Shown: piece by piece, positions 31,101 to 45,407 of the stretch | How the letters are laid out: every line of letters starts with the position of its first letter | How positions within the stretch are numbered: position 1 is the stretch's first letter | NCBI GenBank assembly: GCA_963924555.1 | Contig: OZ004583.1 | Coordinates: 6,462,582-6,526,581 of the forward strand | Reading direction: 5' to 3' | Origin: Crambe crambe | Lineage: Eukaryota; Porifera; Demospongiae; Poecilosclerida; Crambeidae | DNA length: 64,000 nt | Made by a program: the position numbers and the translations under genes | Notes under the pieces: generated by a model | Database searches by the model: none | What the model saw: the letters and a program-made list of their open reading frames with translations, nothing else | What the model was told of the DNA's origin: nothing

Positions 31101-34100
31101 TTATTATGCACACTGCTAATCATAGAACATATATCTTGTTTAGCTAGGATTAAGGCATATTATGTCATCATACTTTCTGTATTTCTTTGGTGCTCTTTCC
31201 TTCTCCTCCACGTCAATCTGTATCATTTCATTGTAGATGATAGCTCGCAGGATCTGAAGGCACTTGATGTTAAGCTGTGTCTGTCTTTCCATATCAATTT
31301 CACTCTCACTGTTTATTCGTCGTCTCATTTTGGAGAAGGATATTCTGAATAGTCATTAAAAAGAATTCCCATATTGATTCATGCAGTAGATATAGTTCTC
31401 TCATATAGGCTTATAATTATATAGGCATTATCCTTTACAGGAGCAACCCAATGCATGATAACTGTTAACTACAACACACTTACTCAAGTTGCTTCAGTAG
31501 CCTTTCCTTTGAGTTCCTGACTACAGATCTGTATGCATAAATTAATACATCAAAGTAGCTTCATAGCTATAATATGGCTATAGAATAGAGAGATGGTTCC
31601 AGTCCTCCAAGAATTAAACAATCATAGTACCAGGAGCTCACAGTATTCTTCCTGAATAGGTCACATAAGCTGAGCTAACTGGACTACTGTTCCTCTCATT
31701 TCTGAATATTTTCCATAGCCGGAAAAAAAAAATTGACATACAAAGTAGAAAAAAGTTGGACCAATTATTTTAGTTGCTGGATGTGTCTTGTACAAATAAC
31801 AACGAATGAAACGAACCTATGTGTGCTCCCCAATATTCCTAAGCCTCTGTGAGTCCTGTGGAAAAAATAATAAAAGTAGTGCATGTGATTTCTAATTACT
31901 AGATCTGCTTCTATCTTCTATGCATGCATGCACAGGCAAGAGCATACAGTTATACAGATATGAACTAACTAGGGCAATGCAATGCCGATTATGCGCAACA
32001 TTTTTCAGCAAGTAACAAGTAAACATTTGCTAGAGCTGATACTCCTTAGCTATTCAGTTATGTAAGTGGTGGTTCTAGCCAGCCAGCTGTATATTTAGGA
32101 AGCTGTAATGCTCACCTAACACCTACAACTCATAGCCAAAAAAGCTGTACCTACAAGTTAGCTCACTATGCTGTGCTCACTCGCTGAATCAGTTTGAATG
32201 CAAGAAAAAAAAATCTCTCATTTCTCTAGATTGAATGTATGTACATAGCTGTTATACAACACTCACTGAAATAGAGCAACATGTTCTTGAAAAGAATGTC
32301 CTAATGGAAGGAATCTTGGTCCAGGTCTTGTTTCATCCTCATCGAGAAATTCACTGTAAGCTACAGTGTTATTATTATCAATCAATAGATGTCAGTGCAT
32401 ATGACCAGGTAGCAGACCAGGGTTCTACTTACTGGAGAAGGCAGTACAGGGTCCCCCCACCCAATAAATACATAGAACCCTACAGACTCTAATGACTTAC
32501 GTTCTGTATCAGATTTGATCCGCTTGTTCCTGGCATTAATAATCTGAGCTCTCCTGGTATTCTCTCCTTCATAAGCTGCCTTGTAATTGGTGACAAACTT
32601 TCTGAATTTTGCATTGAGTTCAATCTCTTCTGCATAGTTGGCATTGTATATCTCCCTGGCTGATGACACCAGTTCTTGGTGGAAGACTTCTGGGTGGTTT
32701 TCTATGAAGTCCTCAACTTTGAACATCTGCAGAAATAGATGAATACTGAATGTACTGCAGTGTGTGCAGGACACAAGTGAAGAGAGTGGCACACTGAATG
32801 TATTTTACATCCAGTATTTAGAAGCCAAAATTTAATGACAGCTGAGAATAAACATGTTTATGGTTACTATAGAGATTCTTCCTCCCAATACTTACAGGAT
32901 ATAATGAAGTGTTAACCATTTTAGTCTGAAAACAAACAATGAAACTTTCTCGGCAAGATAATATTATTAGTTCTGTACCTCGTCAGAAAGTTGACAGACG
33001 GAGTAAGGCTTCAACACTAGGAGAGCACGATAGAATTGCTTCACTTGTACCTCAGCAGTGAAATACACTCTCTTGGAAGAAATCAGAGGATGATACAAAC
33101 CCTAAACAGTATCATTGAATGTGTAATAGTCTCAAAAAGAACAGCAGAACCTCTCAATAATGGGATCCAAGATTGTAAGGCGTCCGTTCTTCTATAATAA
33201 TTGCTCTTAATATCCCTTATTCCTAGTATCCTTTTTTCTTTTTCTTTTTTTGATTTGGAAGTTTCACTGAAATAGGAGCTATTACCATTGGTTCTATTTA
33301 GAGGATGTAACCTTAATTAGAAGTTATCAAGCACGTTCTCTAAACGGAGAAAGAAGAATACTCTTTACCAGCATTGCTTTATAGATTTCTTCGGTTGTTC
33401 CTCCCTCCAGTATGTGTTGCTCATGATGGTGAGTTTTCTTGTAGAATTCACCATAAAAGACTTGGAGGAAAGGAAGGAATCCATCGCAAATATAAAGCAG
33501 CACATCTGGTAGTATAGGGAATAGATGATGAGTTAGCTACAGTATTATTTTTTGGCAAGCAAGCATAATGTGAGCAATAGAACACAATAGTGTACAGTCA
33601 GTGGAACCTCCAATAAAGGAAAAGGACAACCTCCCAAGAAAGAATGCTCTTTTGGGCCTCTTTCTTATAGTTGACAAAGTGGTTGATCCCAAAGTGTCTC
33701 TTGGAGGTTCCACTGCACTGTATAGTCACTATAGGAATTATTAACCTGATATGTTAAACTCTTCATGGTTTGGGTAGTCTTTCAAAATGACAAGGGAAGG
33801 AGCCTGGTGGTGTTTTCTGCCAGGGCATTCATGAAGGTACTTCCATGAAGGATTGACTATCAATTCCTTTACAGAAAGATAGGAAGGGTGTGGCATATCT
33901 CTTATGATTCTAGCAGTGCCACGGAGAACAGCAGCCATTTCACGCATGTGATCCCACAAATCCCTGTGAAAAATCATATAGACTTTCATTCACCCATGGC
34001 TAGCTACGATATGTGCAGGTTATTACGAAGAAACAGTTGCTCATCACGATACACAGAAGCAGTTATACTCGAAGTAGCTAATAGCATGAGATATTATTGG

Positions 34101-37100
34101 GTAAAATTTCATGTTTTTTTTTGTTGTTGTTTTAAATTATTTCCCTCACAAATCTATGAAGTACCCCATGAAGATATCCTGGAAGCTGTATTCATACTTT
34201 GAAGATGCTTACAACAACAGTGTACATGGGATAACAAGGTTGAGCTTTTACATATGTGTGTACCAATATTTATACATGAAGCATTATACGTACAACATTA
34301 AATGTTGCTAAGCAATAATTATTACTGAATAATGTTATTGGTAAGAGCACCTACTTATTAGTCCAAAAGAAATGTCCCCTCTCTTCCACATCTCCTTCTT
34401 CAACATTCTTCATATACACCCAGATAAGGAACTTCAGGAATGGCCTCTTGCGATATAATTTGATTTTTTGACTGCTGATGATCTCGATGAGCTCATCTTC
34501 AGTGTAGATGGTGTAGCAAATGGAGTCCGCTCCAGCATCATAGCCATATGCACAGGTGGCTAGGAGATTGGTGATCATCAGAAGATTTGAGAGCTGGTGG
34601 TTGGAGTCATCCTACATGTAATAATGTAATACGTATAATGTTTCTGCTCTTATAAGCACTCTGAGGTTTAAAATTTTATTCTTCCCATCTTAATACTTAA
34701 TACTTAGCTACTACCATCATATAGCAGAGTTCAATCTTCTGCCATTGCACAAAAAACACTGACAGTCACATGGGTGGAGGAAAAGACGTTCTGAGGTGCC
34801 CATGCGCATAACTTGGGGGCAAAACCCTAGCCCATGGTTCCTCTGCCTATGAGTCAGTAAAAGCCATTTTCTGTGCATTGATTACGTAGATTGATGACCC
34901 ATACCCAATAATAGTATTGTGCCAGCAATGGTGATGACCCTTACCCAATATACTTCAGCAAAAACCCTATTTCTATTATTGCCCCACCCCCTTAGTCCAT
35001 TTGTTCGCTAACCTCAGCAGTGAGTAACTCCCATCTGAATTTCCTCTTCCCTTCAGAAAGAAGGTCCTTGCACCAGTAGCGATCGTCTTCTCTCATCAAA
35101 CTGAAGTTCCTTGTCACAATCAATTGAGTATGTTTCAGTGGGAGGTTCAATTCCTTCACCTATGGCAGTGATAATGTGACAATAAAAGTGAGACTGGCTT
35201 AAAGTAGACCTAATAGAGATGTTTTCTCTTTAGGAAAGCTGTAATATGTGGAACATGGTGGAGTTGCATATTATAGTGGTCTTATTAGCATACTTTGTAG
35301 TGAGAGCAGACAAAAGAAAATCTTATACAGTGCATCTTTTTGGACCTAATAATTATTGTCCTATTTGCTAATTCTTATTTTCTACAATTTTTGTATGTCA
35401 ATTACGTAGTTACATTTACTTACCATTAGAAGTTCTTCCAAAGATTCCATGAGGGCAGCATTTGTTCTTGAGGAATTTTCGTTACCTCTTCCAAAAATTA
35501 TCATCATGATCTTGCCAATTTGATCCTCAGATACAGATAGAGCTATAGAAGGTCCTCCACTGAAAATTTCTTGCAAGAGCCCACCAATGTAGAGACCAAG
35601 TTCATTTGTTTTCATTACGACATTGAGAAAGACATCCACATACTGGAGCAAGCTATAATACTATTATAAATGATGTAGCTAACTAACTAATATGAATCCC
35701 TCTCCTTCCCCCCTCATTCATTCAGGGTTCAGGGTTCTGCCCAGAATTTTTGAGAGGTGGTCTGGACAAAAATGCCTTGGCTGCACCCATTGATTTGAAG
35801 CATAAAAGGCTCTTCAATTGATGTAGAATAAACTATTCTTGGCCATTCATACACACAGTACGTACCTTTGTTGCACTATCTGGTTTTTACAAGCCAGAGC
35901 TTTAAGAAAGACAAGACAATCGACGATCTTCTTGCACTCATGCTCGACAGATGAAGCATTATAGCACTGCTGTGTCACATACTTCAAGACATCTTGCAAA
36001 ATACCTTAAAAGGAACAATCATTCAGTAGATATTCCCTCTTTGTATCATTTTTTATTACAGTATTTTACAAACAGACATGAAAATTATGTACTATTGTAC
36101 CAAAACTCAGGAGAATGTTTTGATTGATTTGATGTGGTTCAATCTCTTCAACTTCTCCTTCCAACCAGCAGTAACCAGTCAATATTTCAATGGGAGAACG
36201 TTCTGGGCTATCCAATCCCAAGCTCGATCCTGCTCTTAAGAAAGCCGTCAGCTTCAACATCAACTTCTCGATTTTATTGAAAAACTGCACAGAATCAGGG
36301 GATTTCAGGAGGTGGGTTTTTTGAGCAATTTCAAACATATTGCTAATGGTAGTGTAATGTCGGTCAAGGAGCAAGAGGGAGTACTGCATTAGGTTATCAT
36401 ATTCATAGTTGGCAAGATCAAGTAACATGTTGGGCAACTGATCATCATTGGTCAGATCTGGATCTCCTCTTCTTTGAGTGGTATTGCTAAGGTGATTAAT
36501 GACTCCTTCAAAAAGTCTGAAAAGTGGCAAGAAGAATGTGTGAACTACATAATAAGTAGTGGGTACACTTAATGCACATTTCCTTAACAATGAATAAAAA
36601 AAGTTAGGGTACAGTGGCTTTTTTTTGTTTGGAGTGAACCTACCAATCTGAGGAACTACCCAGGGTGTAATGGGATCTTTTTTTCTCAGTAGGATGATTG
36701 TTATAATAATCTGAGTGCTTGCCTCTGTGCTCTTTTTGGTGAATCTTTCATGAATTGTGGATCTCTGGGACTCATTTCCATCAGCTGACTCAAGAAATGC
36801 TCGATTATCTCTGGAGAACCAACAATCTCCATCTCAAAATCACCAGTCTCAATTTTTTCTTCATGGCCTTCCTTTGGCAGTGCAATCCATCGAAACTCGT
36901 AAATGAAGTTCTAGGATAAGTATTCATTATATAAGATCAGTAGCATTATGTTATTATTATTTCCAGATTAAATTATAGCTTACATGAAGGCTTTTGTACA
37001 GCTGGAAATTGAAGAAAAGGTTGAGGACTTCCATGGCCCTGCAAACAAGTACGTACAATGAACATTATCATGCGTGTTATGTGCACACAACTGCTACTTA

Positions 37101-40100
37101 CCAATGTTTGATTGCAAAATGATTGTGGTACCTTCCCTGGTAGCCATACCGTCCACCTTTCTCCCGAAATTCTGCAAGTGCTTTCTGAATATTTTCAGGA
37201 TCCCAGTCGTCTATGTCGGGAAGATAATCTATTTCACCTGAATCTTGATGATGAAAAGCCTCCTTCTTATTTGTAACACCTCTCTGTGTAACTCCTCCGT
37301 GACTTCCTCGACTTCCTCTACTTCTGCTTCCATCATACAACCTTGCATTTGCTAAATTTATATAGTGTACGTGACAGTGATAGAAAAGTGGAATTTTTTT
37401 ACTTGAAATAATTTAAATTTATATGAAGCCTATAATTATTTCAAACTTCAATACGTGTAGCTTTGGAACCATTCTAAAGTATGGATAGTATGCTAAAAAA
37501 AGGTAAAGACCCTGTCTGAATTCACTGGACAGATCACTTCAAAACTTGACCACAAAATTCATTTGCCCCTGCCACTTAAAAATACTGGGAGTTAACCTAT
37601 AACTGAAGTTGTCGTTACTTCAAACGTTTTGGCCTCTATTCAGAGGCCATCATCAATGACGGTGGCCTCTGAATAGAGGCCAAAACGTTTGATGGCCTCT
37701 GTATAGAGGCCAAAACGTTTGAAGGTGAAGTTACTACTAACTACAATAATGTCGATACCTAGCAACACAGAATTTTTCAAAAGACAGTAATTACTGGTAG
37801 TTATACTAGTAATTTGTTTAACACTAGAAGTGCTAATCTTGTACATGCCACAAACTAATAATAATAATAGGCAATCACATTAATTGCATAGTTTCTCATG
37901 TGCACTTCTATAGTTTCACATGTGCCAGGGTGTCTGTGGCATGTACGAGATTAACAATTCTAGTTAAATAAATCACTAGTGTTACTACAATTACTAGCTA
38001 GTTTCTCATATGCACTTCTATAGTTTCACATGTGCCAGGACAAGACTAGCACTTAATTCTAGTTTCACAATTACTAGTGTTACTACAATTACTATAGCTA
38101 GTTTCTCTATGCACTTTATAGTTTCACAATTACTAGTGTTACTACAATTACTAGCTAGTTTCTCATATGCACTTTCGCTGGCACATCCCGCCCACGCATG
38201 GTTGCTATGGAAGAATAGCTTTAAAACTATTTGCCTTAGAGATATCTAACATGGACCAAGTTGTTACATACTAAAATAGTACTACACACACCAAAAATGA
38301 AGAATGCCTGATGATTTTCACAGATGCTACAACAGATTTCATTCTCAAGGTAAATTGTATTGCATCTCGAAGACCGCTTGGATTCTATGGCTAATTTTTG
38401 TTATGAAGCTTCCTATACATATTTCTATCAAAATTACGATGAGTTTTTGTTGATTTATATTTTACTTTTCTACATATCCACACAAGACCATGCATTCTGG
38501 AAATTCTAGAATAGATATGAACTAAAACAAATCGTACCTTTTTAGACCTTACCTCATAGTTATTGTATGCAAAATATTGGCTCATTCCCATGCTTGGTTC
38601 CTGAGTTGCAGTGATTTGTATTTTAATCATGCTAGCATGGATTTTAGATGTGCCAGAGCAGCAGCTGCTATTGTGTTTACTATCTGTTATTTTAGCGAGG
38701 TAGTGTTTGTGGTTAATTAGTGCTTGTAGTAGCACATGCCTCAGTTACTATGTATCGGCACCCTTAATTAAGCAATAATGTCACAATTTTTATGGTTAAT
38801 TTTAAGGTGAAAGGTCAATCCAGTAGTCCAATCCAGTTGTCCAGTCCAGTGAATTCAGATACCCTAAAAAGAGCTAATTTTTGCTCTAAATTGTGCCTTT
38901 TTCTACACATTTAACATTTTACAGCATTCCAAACTGTCATCCTCTAATGTTATTTTACAGCAAAACAAAATAATTGCTGAGCTTGGTGAGTTTATAAAAC
39001 CACTTTGTAGTCATAGCTATAATAACCTTACGGACACATACGTTGTGAAATTTCTTCCCCATCATCTGACATCATAGCTTGCTTGATCTTCTTGGTGGGG
39101 AAGTCATTCTTCCCATCGAGGAGTTTGTAGAGGGAAGGTAGCAGATCATTCACGTCACTGGCATCATCATAATACCCATATTTCACCAATGCAGCCAGCA
39201 GTTGGAGCACTTGAACTACTACTCCATTCTTATCATTCTCATCAACAGCAAAAAAGTACTGAATACAAAGACATTAAGGGTGGAAGTAACACCAAGAGTA
39301 GTGATCACCGATTACTACACCATAAATTTCCAGCACAATACATAGACTTTCAATAAGATTATAGGAAATGTGCTTCATCTCTGGTATGGAATATTCTACT
39401 GGGCCCATTTTGTTTTTGCATGTGACTATTATTAGGTTAAGGGAACAATGTCTTTTGTTTATAGCCAGTCCAGAATTTGTATAACTGGCAGCCTTGTAAT
39501 ATTATTACTATTATGGATAAAATTAATAGAGAAGTAAAATATAAATCAACAAAAGCTAAAATTTAATGCTACATTGTTCCCTTAAGGAAGAGTCACATGC
39601 AAAAAATGGGCCCAGTAGAATATTCCATACCAGAGATGAAGCACATTTCCTATAATCCCATTGAAAGTCTATGTATTATGCTGGAAATTTATGGTATAGT
39701 AACACCATGTAGAAATCAGCTTAATTGAATTTGCTATTTCCCAAATATGTTTGTTTTCCAAACTTCAGTCATGTGTTTAATATGGTTAGATTGACCATGG
39801 CCACTAAAGTTTTAAAAGTGGCCAAAAATGAATGCGTCTAAATTTGATTTATACTTGGAACTATTATGTCATGACAATATAGAGTGGTCATCAATCCAGA
39901 TCCCTTATATCCCCAAATGTACACCCAATAACTAACTATCATGAAAATTACTATATTGAATCTTGGACCTGCATGATTATTATAATTACTTCAGATGGAT
40001 CCTGAAAAAAGTTTTTGATCCACTGACGAAGTGCAGGAAAGTAGATATTCTCTACTCCAGTCAGAGCTGTGATTTCTGCCTTCTCCTTGTTACCTCTAGT

Positions 40101-43100
40101 GCTGGACTCAAATGGAATCTTACTGACTTCATCAATTTTCTAAACGTCATAGCTAATCATGAAATAAATTCCAGAGTGGATCTTTTTTTAAACTTACAAA
40201 AGAGAAAGGAAACTTCTCCAAGAATGGTCGATTACCTCCAACCTCCACATACATCACTATAAGAGAATAATTTAACTTCTTAAACATAAGATTTTTTTTC
40301 AACATACATACATAATACAGAATTGGGAACACTTAGATGACACCAATACAATTCCAACAAAGTTCTAAGGTAATTCTGAGTGACCGGGGTAGTTCTGATG
40401 TTTCTGCAACTACAGGGACTTCTGAGCTCAAAGTTGGAAGATATGACAATATATAAATAGAGTTCATAAGCTTGAGGAGTTTTGAGCCGTTTGCCAATAC
40501 ACAGACTTGGGAAAAACTATGTAGACACCACAACGACCAAACCAGGTTGAACAATGTACAGTGACATCCCAATAGGTAAAGGGGAGGCAAGCAATTAAAT
40601 TTTAGTAACAACTGACCCCACAGTAGCTCCACAAGCATCATCCTCAAGTTTGAATGTGACTGCTTGATGTGGGCATCATTAATAGCACACATGATGATGG
40701 GAAAAGTGAGCTCCACTCCAAAGCTCTTCACACCAGCACTGCCTCGCAAGGTCCTTATAACTCTCACGTTCCCCTTACACATCATAATCAGGAGTCGAAG
40801 TTGAGCCATGAAGAATTGGAAGAATGCTTCATCTCCATGTTTCAAATCATACTGTAAATTTAACAAGGAAGGGGAAAAAATCATCTTACACAAAGCTGAA
40901 GTTATCTTCTCACCTATAAATAATAGCTATAGGCATTTATAACCTTAAGCACATAATTTTGGTGACCCTTACTATAAACAACTTCCTTTATAGCCTAAAA
41001 GCCCACCCCCCACCCCCTTCAGAATTTAGGAATTTCCATAGATATACCCAAAATCCACTGCGAATCGTTTTTTTGCCAGAATCCTTAGAGACCATTGCTC
41101 GAAACTGAACTACATCAAAGTAGTTGTCTTCTGGATCAAGATAGTCGGTCTCTTCCAATTCTAAATTAACATTGTCGGCATATCCCATTTCATTCTCAAA
41201 TTCCACTTGGACTTTAGTATCGACTTCAGCTCCATCTTTGTGACCCTCTGGCTTGATTCTGAGAGGATACAGCAGCTGCAGAAATACAATTATATACTAG
41301 CTGTCAGCCAGTGTATCAGCAATTATTATTAGTAAGTGAAACCGCTGAATTAATAATAGACGCACTTGGGACCCAGCCTCTGTCCTAATACAATGTCCTT
41401 TCAGACCCATAGGAAACAAACTTTTAGTAGTTAGGCCAGGATGTGGGTGTGGTTATTTAGAAGTGGGTGTGTTCAATGAAATGGGTGTGGTCACTTTATT
41501 CATGTGTGTCTCTTATTTTTTTTAAAAGGGTTAAACTTAGCCTCGAAAAACTGGCCTGACCTGTTGCTACGGGCCTGCCTTTGTTGAGAGGTAAGTACTC
41601 TTTTAAGATGCTCCACTTTTGGGGACAACAAAGATACAATTTGTATTAAGCACTAAGACAATTTGTGAGTAAGCAGATTGAGCAAGTGTCCAATTAAGCA
41701 TCTGATCAAGCATTTTTAATGCTCTTTTAGCTGACTTCCATATAGAGGCTGAGTATAGCAAGAGCTAACTAGAGATTCAAAGATTTAAAATTGATGTGCC
41801 TGGGGCATTCCAGACTCTAGCTGGTTAGTTAATTGAGAAGCTGGAGGTGGGCCCACTTCAAAGGCCATTCAGCCGTGACCTGAGGTTTTTATGAATATCG
41901 GTACAATAATGGAATCCAACTAACAGCATTTTTTGAATCAACTAAAGATTTAAAATTTGCATGTGCCTAACACCTGGAGCATTCCAGACTAATTAATTAT
42001 CATAGCTGGTTGGTTACTGAAGAATGTTTTTGAATCAACTAATAACAGACACTCAGAGAGATGAATCACTGAAGAATGTGCTGATAATCATCAGCCTTAA
42101 CTACCTCATGTTGTCAGTAAGTCATGCATTACCTGACTTGTAGCTGTCTTGTCATCCCTTGCATATTATAGCTTAATTATAACCATTATACTTTATGCCA
42201 TATAAATTACTGGCTCAATGTGTATTATACATTATCAGTATTACGTAGCTATGAGATTACCCATCATTAGTTACACATTATTACCATGTTTCCCTGACCA
42301 CCTCCACCTCCAAACTCCTTCTGCAACTGCTCCATAATAATGACTGAAGAAAAAAATTATTAATGCATCAGTCACAATTAATAATAATAGCTAGCTAGCT
42401 ACTAATACAGCAGAATTTCTGGTAAAGGAAACTCTGAAAGAGGACACACCTTTCTCTATCTAAAGTACCTTTGTATATACACTCTATACAAAATACCTCT
42501 AAATGCCTCTCTACAAAAAATAAAAGGCTGGGCTACAAGTATGTCCATTATTTGGAGGTTCTACCATAGCTAGATAGCTAACTAAATGTTTTAAAAGATG
42601 AATGCCTTACTCTGATTCTGCTTTATGGGGTCTCCTTTGCAAGTGCACAAAACACTGAGTCCCTCCAGCAACTGGATCACTCTTTCGCTGTCCTTCTGTG
42701 TGATGGTGAGCTTCTTCACCAAGTGCCAGGATACACTCTTCATAAACTCCTCTTCATAGAGCAAAGTCCTACGTATTAATCAAAAATAACTAAATTATGC
42801 TCACAAAGATTCAACATCCATCCTTACTGATTATTTCTGGTGATACCCGTTAAAACGTTCTCAACTGTCTGGCCACCACTGAGTTCAGTGTCCCACACCT
42901 ACGTACATATGCATGTTCATAAAACACTGGGAATAGCCAACAATTATTGAGGGTGCCTTCTACTTTTGCTTACACTTGAGGTGAAGATATGACTTATCAT
43001 TCGTGAAATGTAGATCTTATTTCTCCTGCTGTTCCCCTCCAGGAAGGCTGCGATGATCTCAAAGCATGCAGTGCACACTTCCCTGTCATTGCTCTTCTCA

Positions 43101-43640
43101 TCTTTATGCAAATTCAAAAGCCGGATCACTAATTCCAGGATCTACAAAATATAGCAGTGAAGTTATTTGTATAGCCCAACATCTGTATCTGTCCCCCCCC
43201 CCTCCCCCCCCCCCCCCCCCCCCCCCCCCCCAAAAAAAAAGAAAGGATCATGTACAAGCATTAAAGCCTGACAGAAATAGCCTACAACACATAATCTCCT
43301 GTGTTAGTGCAGTGATTATGTATCAGAGTAGGTTTTCAAAAAAATAATAATAATAATAATTGATATAAGTATAGCCAACTGAAAAATACAACATGTAGCT
43401 GATCAATAAAAAGCTAGTTAAGGAAATTTACCCACTGAATTACGTACCTTCAATCCTCTGAGGAGCTTTTGTTTTGTTTTTCTGGAAGTTGTTTCCTCAG
43501 TCTTTGACAGCAGGGATTTGAGATAATCAAGTGAAGACAGAGCAGGTTTCATGTGGCAGACTTCGGTAGAGTGAGGCTTGTCACCCATTAGAGACTCACA
43601 CTAATGGTGATAACATGATATCATCTCTTAATCTCCTCCC

Positions 43641-43671
<31 letters not shown>

Positions 43672-45364
43672 ACACACACACCAAAGTACTCAATCTCAAC
43701 TCTAATAATTATAACATGTTCTCTAAGTCTTCCTATCTGAACCTTTCTCACCTGCTTTAGCTGGTTAGTTAAAACCTCTGTGATGCCAGCCACATAGTTG
43801 AAATCGGCCACCAATGTCTCTTCCACCTGTATATAGGAATTATTTTTGGTGTGGCTATATACTTATCTGTTTCTTGTTATATCCTAAGGTTTTAGCTATC
43901 TACCTTTTGTAAAATGAAGGCATCATCTGAATTGATTTCTTTGGTAGCAACAATCTGAAATGAAAACAAACAGCAATTATTATTGGTTCAAGATGTAAAA
44001 TAACAATTATATGTAATTTAGACTGAAATGAATGGAGAAGTTGTCAGCCTGGTGTACTAACCTGATATAGCTGCCTGGAGCCTTCTTCTTCATCAAGGTC
44101 ATACTCAGTATTGAGGTCCCCATCTCCCGTAGGATGGTAGTGCAAATCTGAGCATAATTATTATAGAGCAAAATAATTACTATAATCCATTGAAATGTGC
44201 TATATCTAAAATATGGAGGCAAAACTTAATAAGAATTATATTATGCCAGTTCTCATTTGATTGGATTAATATAATGGAGATCAGTAATCCAGTTATTTGA
44301 TCACAATTAGCTAAATATTAGGCTTGCTGTAATGTAGTTGAGTGTCGGATTTTTCATTACCTTTATTCAGATGGAGCCATGTGCCCGTAGCAATATGCTT
44401 CACTCGAACATACGACTCCTGGCCAATTTCTTCACCAATCTACGTACATTATCATTACAATGACACTTTCATAAAAACTAGCTAACAATTATCTTATCTG
44501 CTCACTTGTTGAACGACTGGATATAATTCAAAAATAGTCGAACTTGCATCAAGTTTTTGGCTCTTTAATGTAACCTGAAAAATTGCAAAGATTCACTAGC
44601 AATTCCTTAACATTATTAGCTGCAGCTGTAACAGAGCTACACAATAATCATCATAATACCTTGAAACCACTGCTGTCTTCAATGATAGCCAAATATCTCC
44701 TGGTAGAAACGTGTTTTATTTTACAGTGTTCTGACCATTTCATAGGTTCACCTATTCATGATTATACAATCCAACAAGTACAAAAATAACATAATAGCAA
44801 CAAAACAAATCCATTTATAATAGTTAGCAACTTTAAGAGTGAAAATTCACCCTCCATATGCATGGAATTGCTATGAGTGCTAAAATTTCAAGATAGCATG
44901 TGTATTATCATGTGCCACAATCAGATAGGTCAAAATATTGATCATAGTCACTAAAATTCATCAGAGAAGACTCTCCAAAATCTAATTCCACAGAGTTGTA
45001 ATCCACATAATTCACGGATGAAGCCATCAAAATTTAAATGGTCAGGTACATAGACTAGTAGCTAATTACTTGCAAAGTGTGCCACATAAATATCGGGTGA
45101 GAGGAGGGGGCAAACAATAACATAAGTTTAATTGAAGGATGGCTAAGTGCATATGGAAGTAGTGTATGTTTTGTTGTGCATGTTTTGTTGTGCATGTAAA
45201 GTGTTGTGCATGCACTGGGTATACTGTGGTGTAGCTGGGACATACCACTACATGGATCTTGAAAGCTTTCAATTTCCCAGAAAGTGTTGGGAGAAGTGGA
45301 TGGAGGGGAGGAGATGCCTACCAATTTCCGTCTACTCTTGAAGTGCACTAAACAAAGTGAATAG

Positions 45365-45407
<43 letters not shown>

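Larger units (their letters stand above)
37507..38865. mobile_element. Composite terminal-inverted-repeat element, copy B intron 24
   Basis: Left end ccctgtctgaattcactgga and right end tccagtgaattcagataccc match the copy A element. B carries about 590 extra bases (about 38166-38755) of unrecognised sequence inside it and decayed minisatellite units (37889-38172). Confidence 0.55.

Noticed and set aside
32894..32930. Possible micro-exon (TKMVNTSLYP) in copy B intron 35
   Set aside because: Has splice-like borders only in B; A and C lack the sequence, and exons 35 and 36 already join in phase.
38391..38735. 114-codon minus-strand open frame in copy B intron 24
   Set aside because: Sits inside the composite mobile element, has no family resemblance, no counterpart in A or C and no splice context with the receptor.
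45312..45350. Small exon (HFKSRRKL) between exons 8 and 9 of copy B, also in A near 20329-20353
   Set aside because: It has AG and GT borders, but including it puts exon 9 out of frame; exon 8 joins exon 9 directly in phase and matches the ITPR family.
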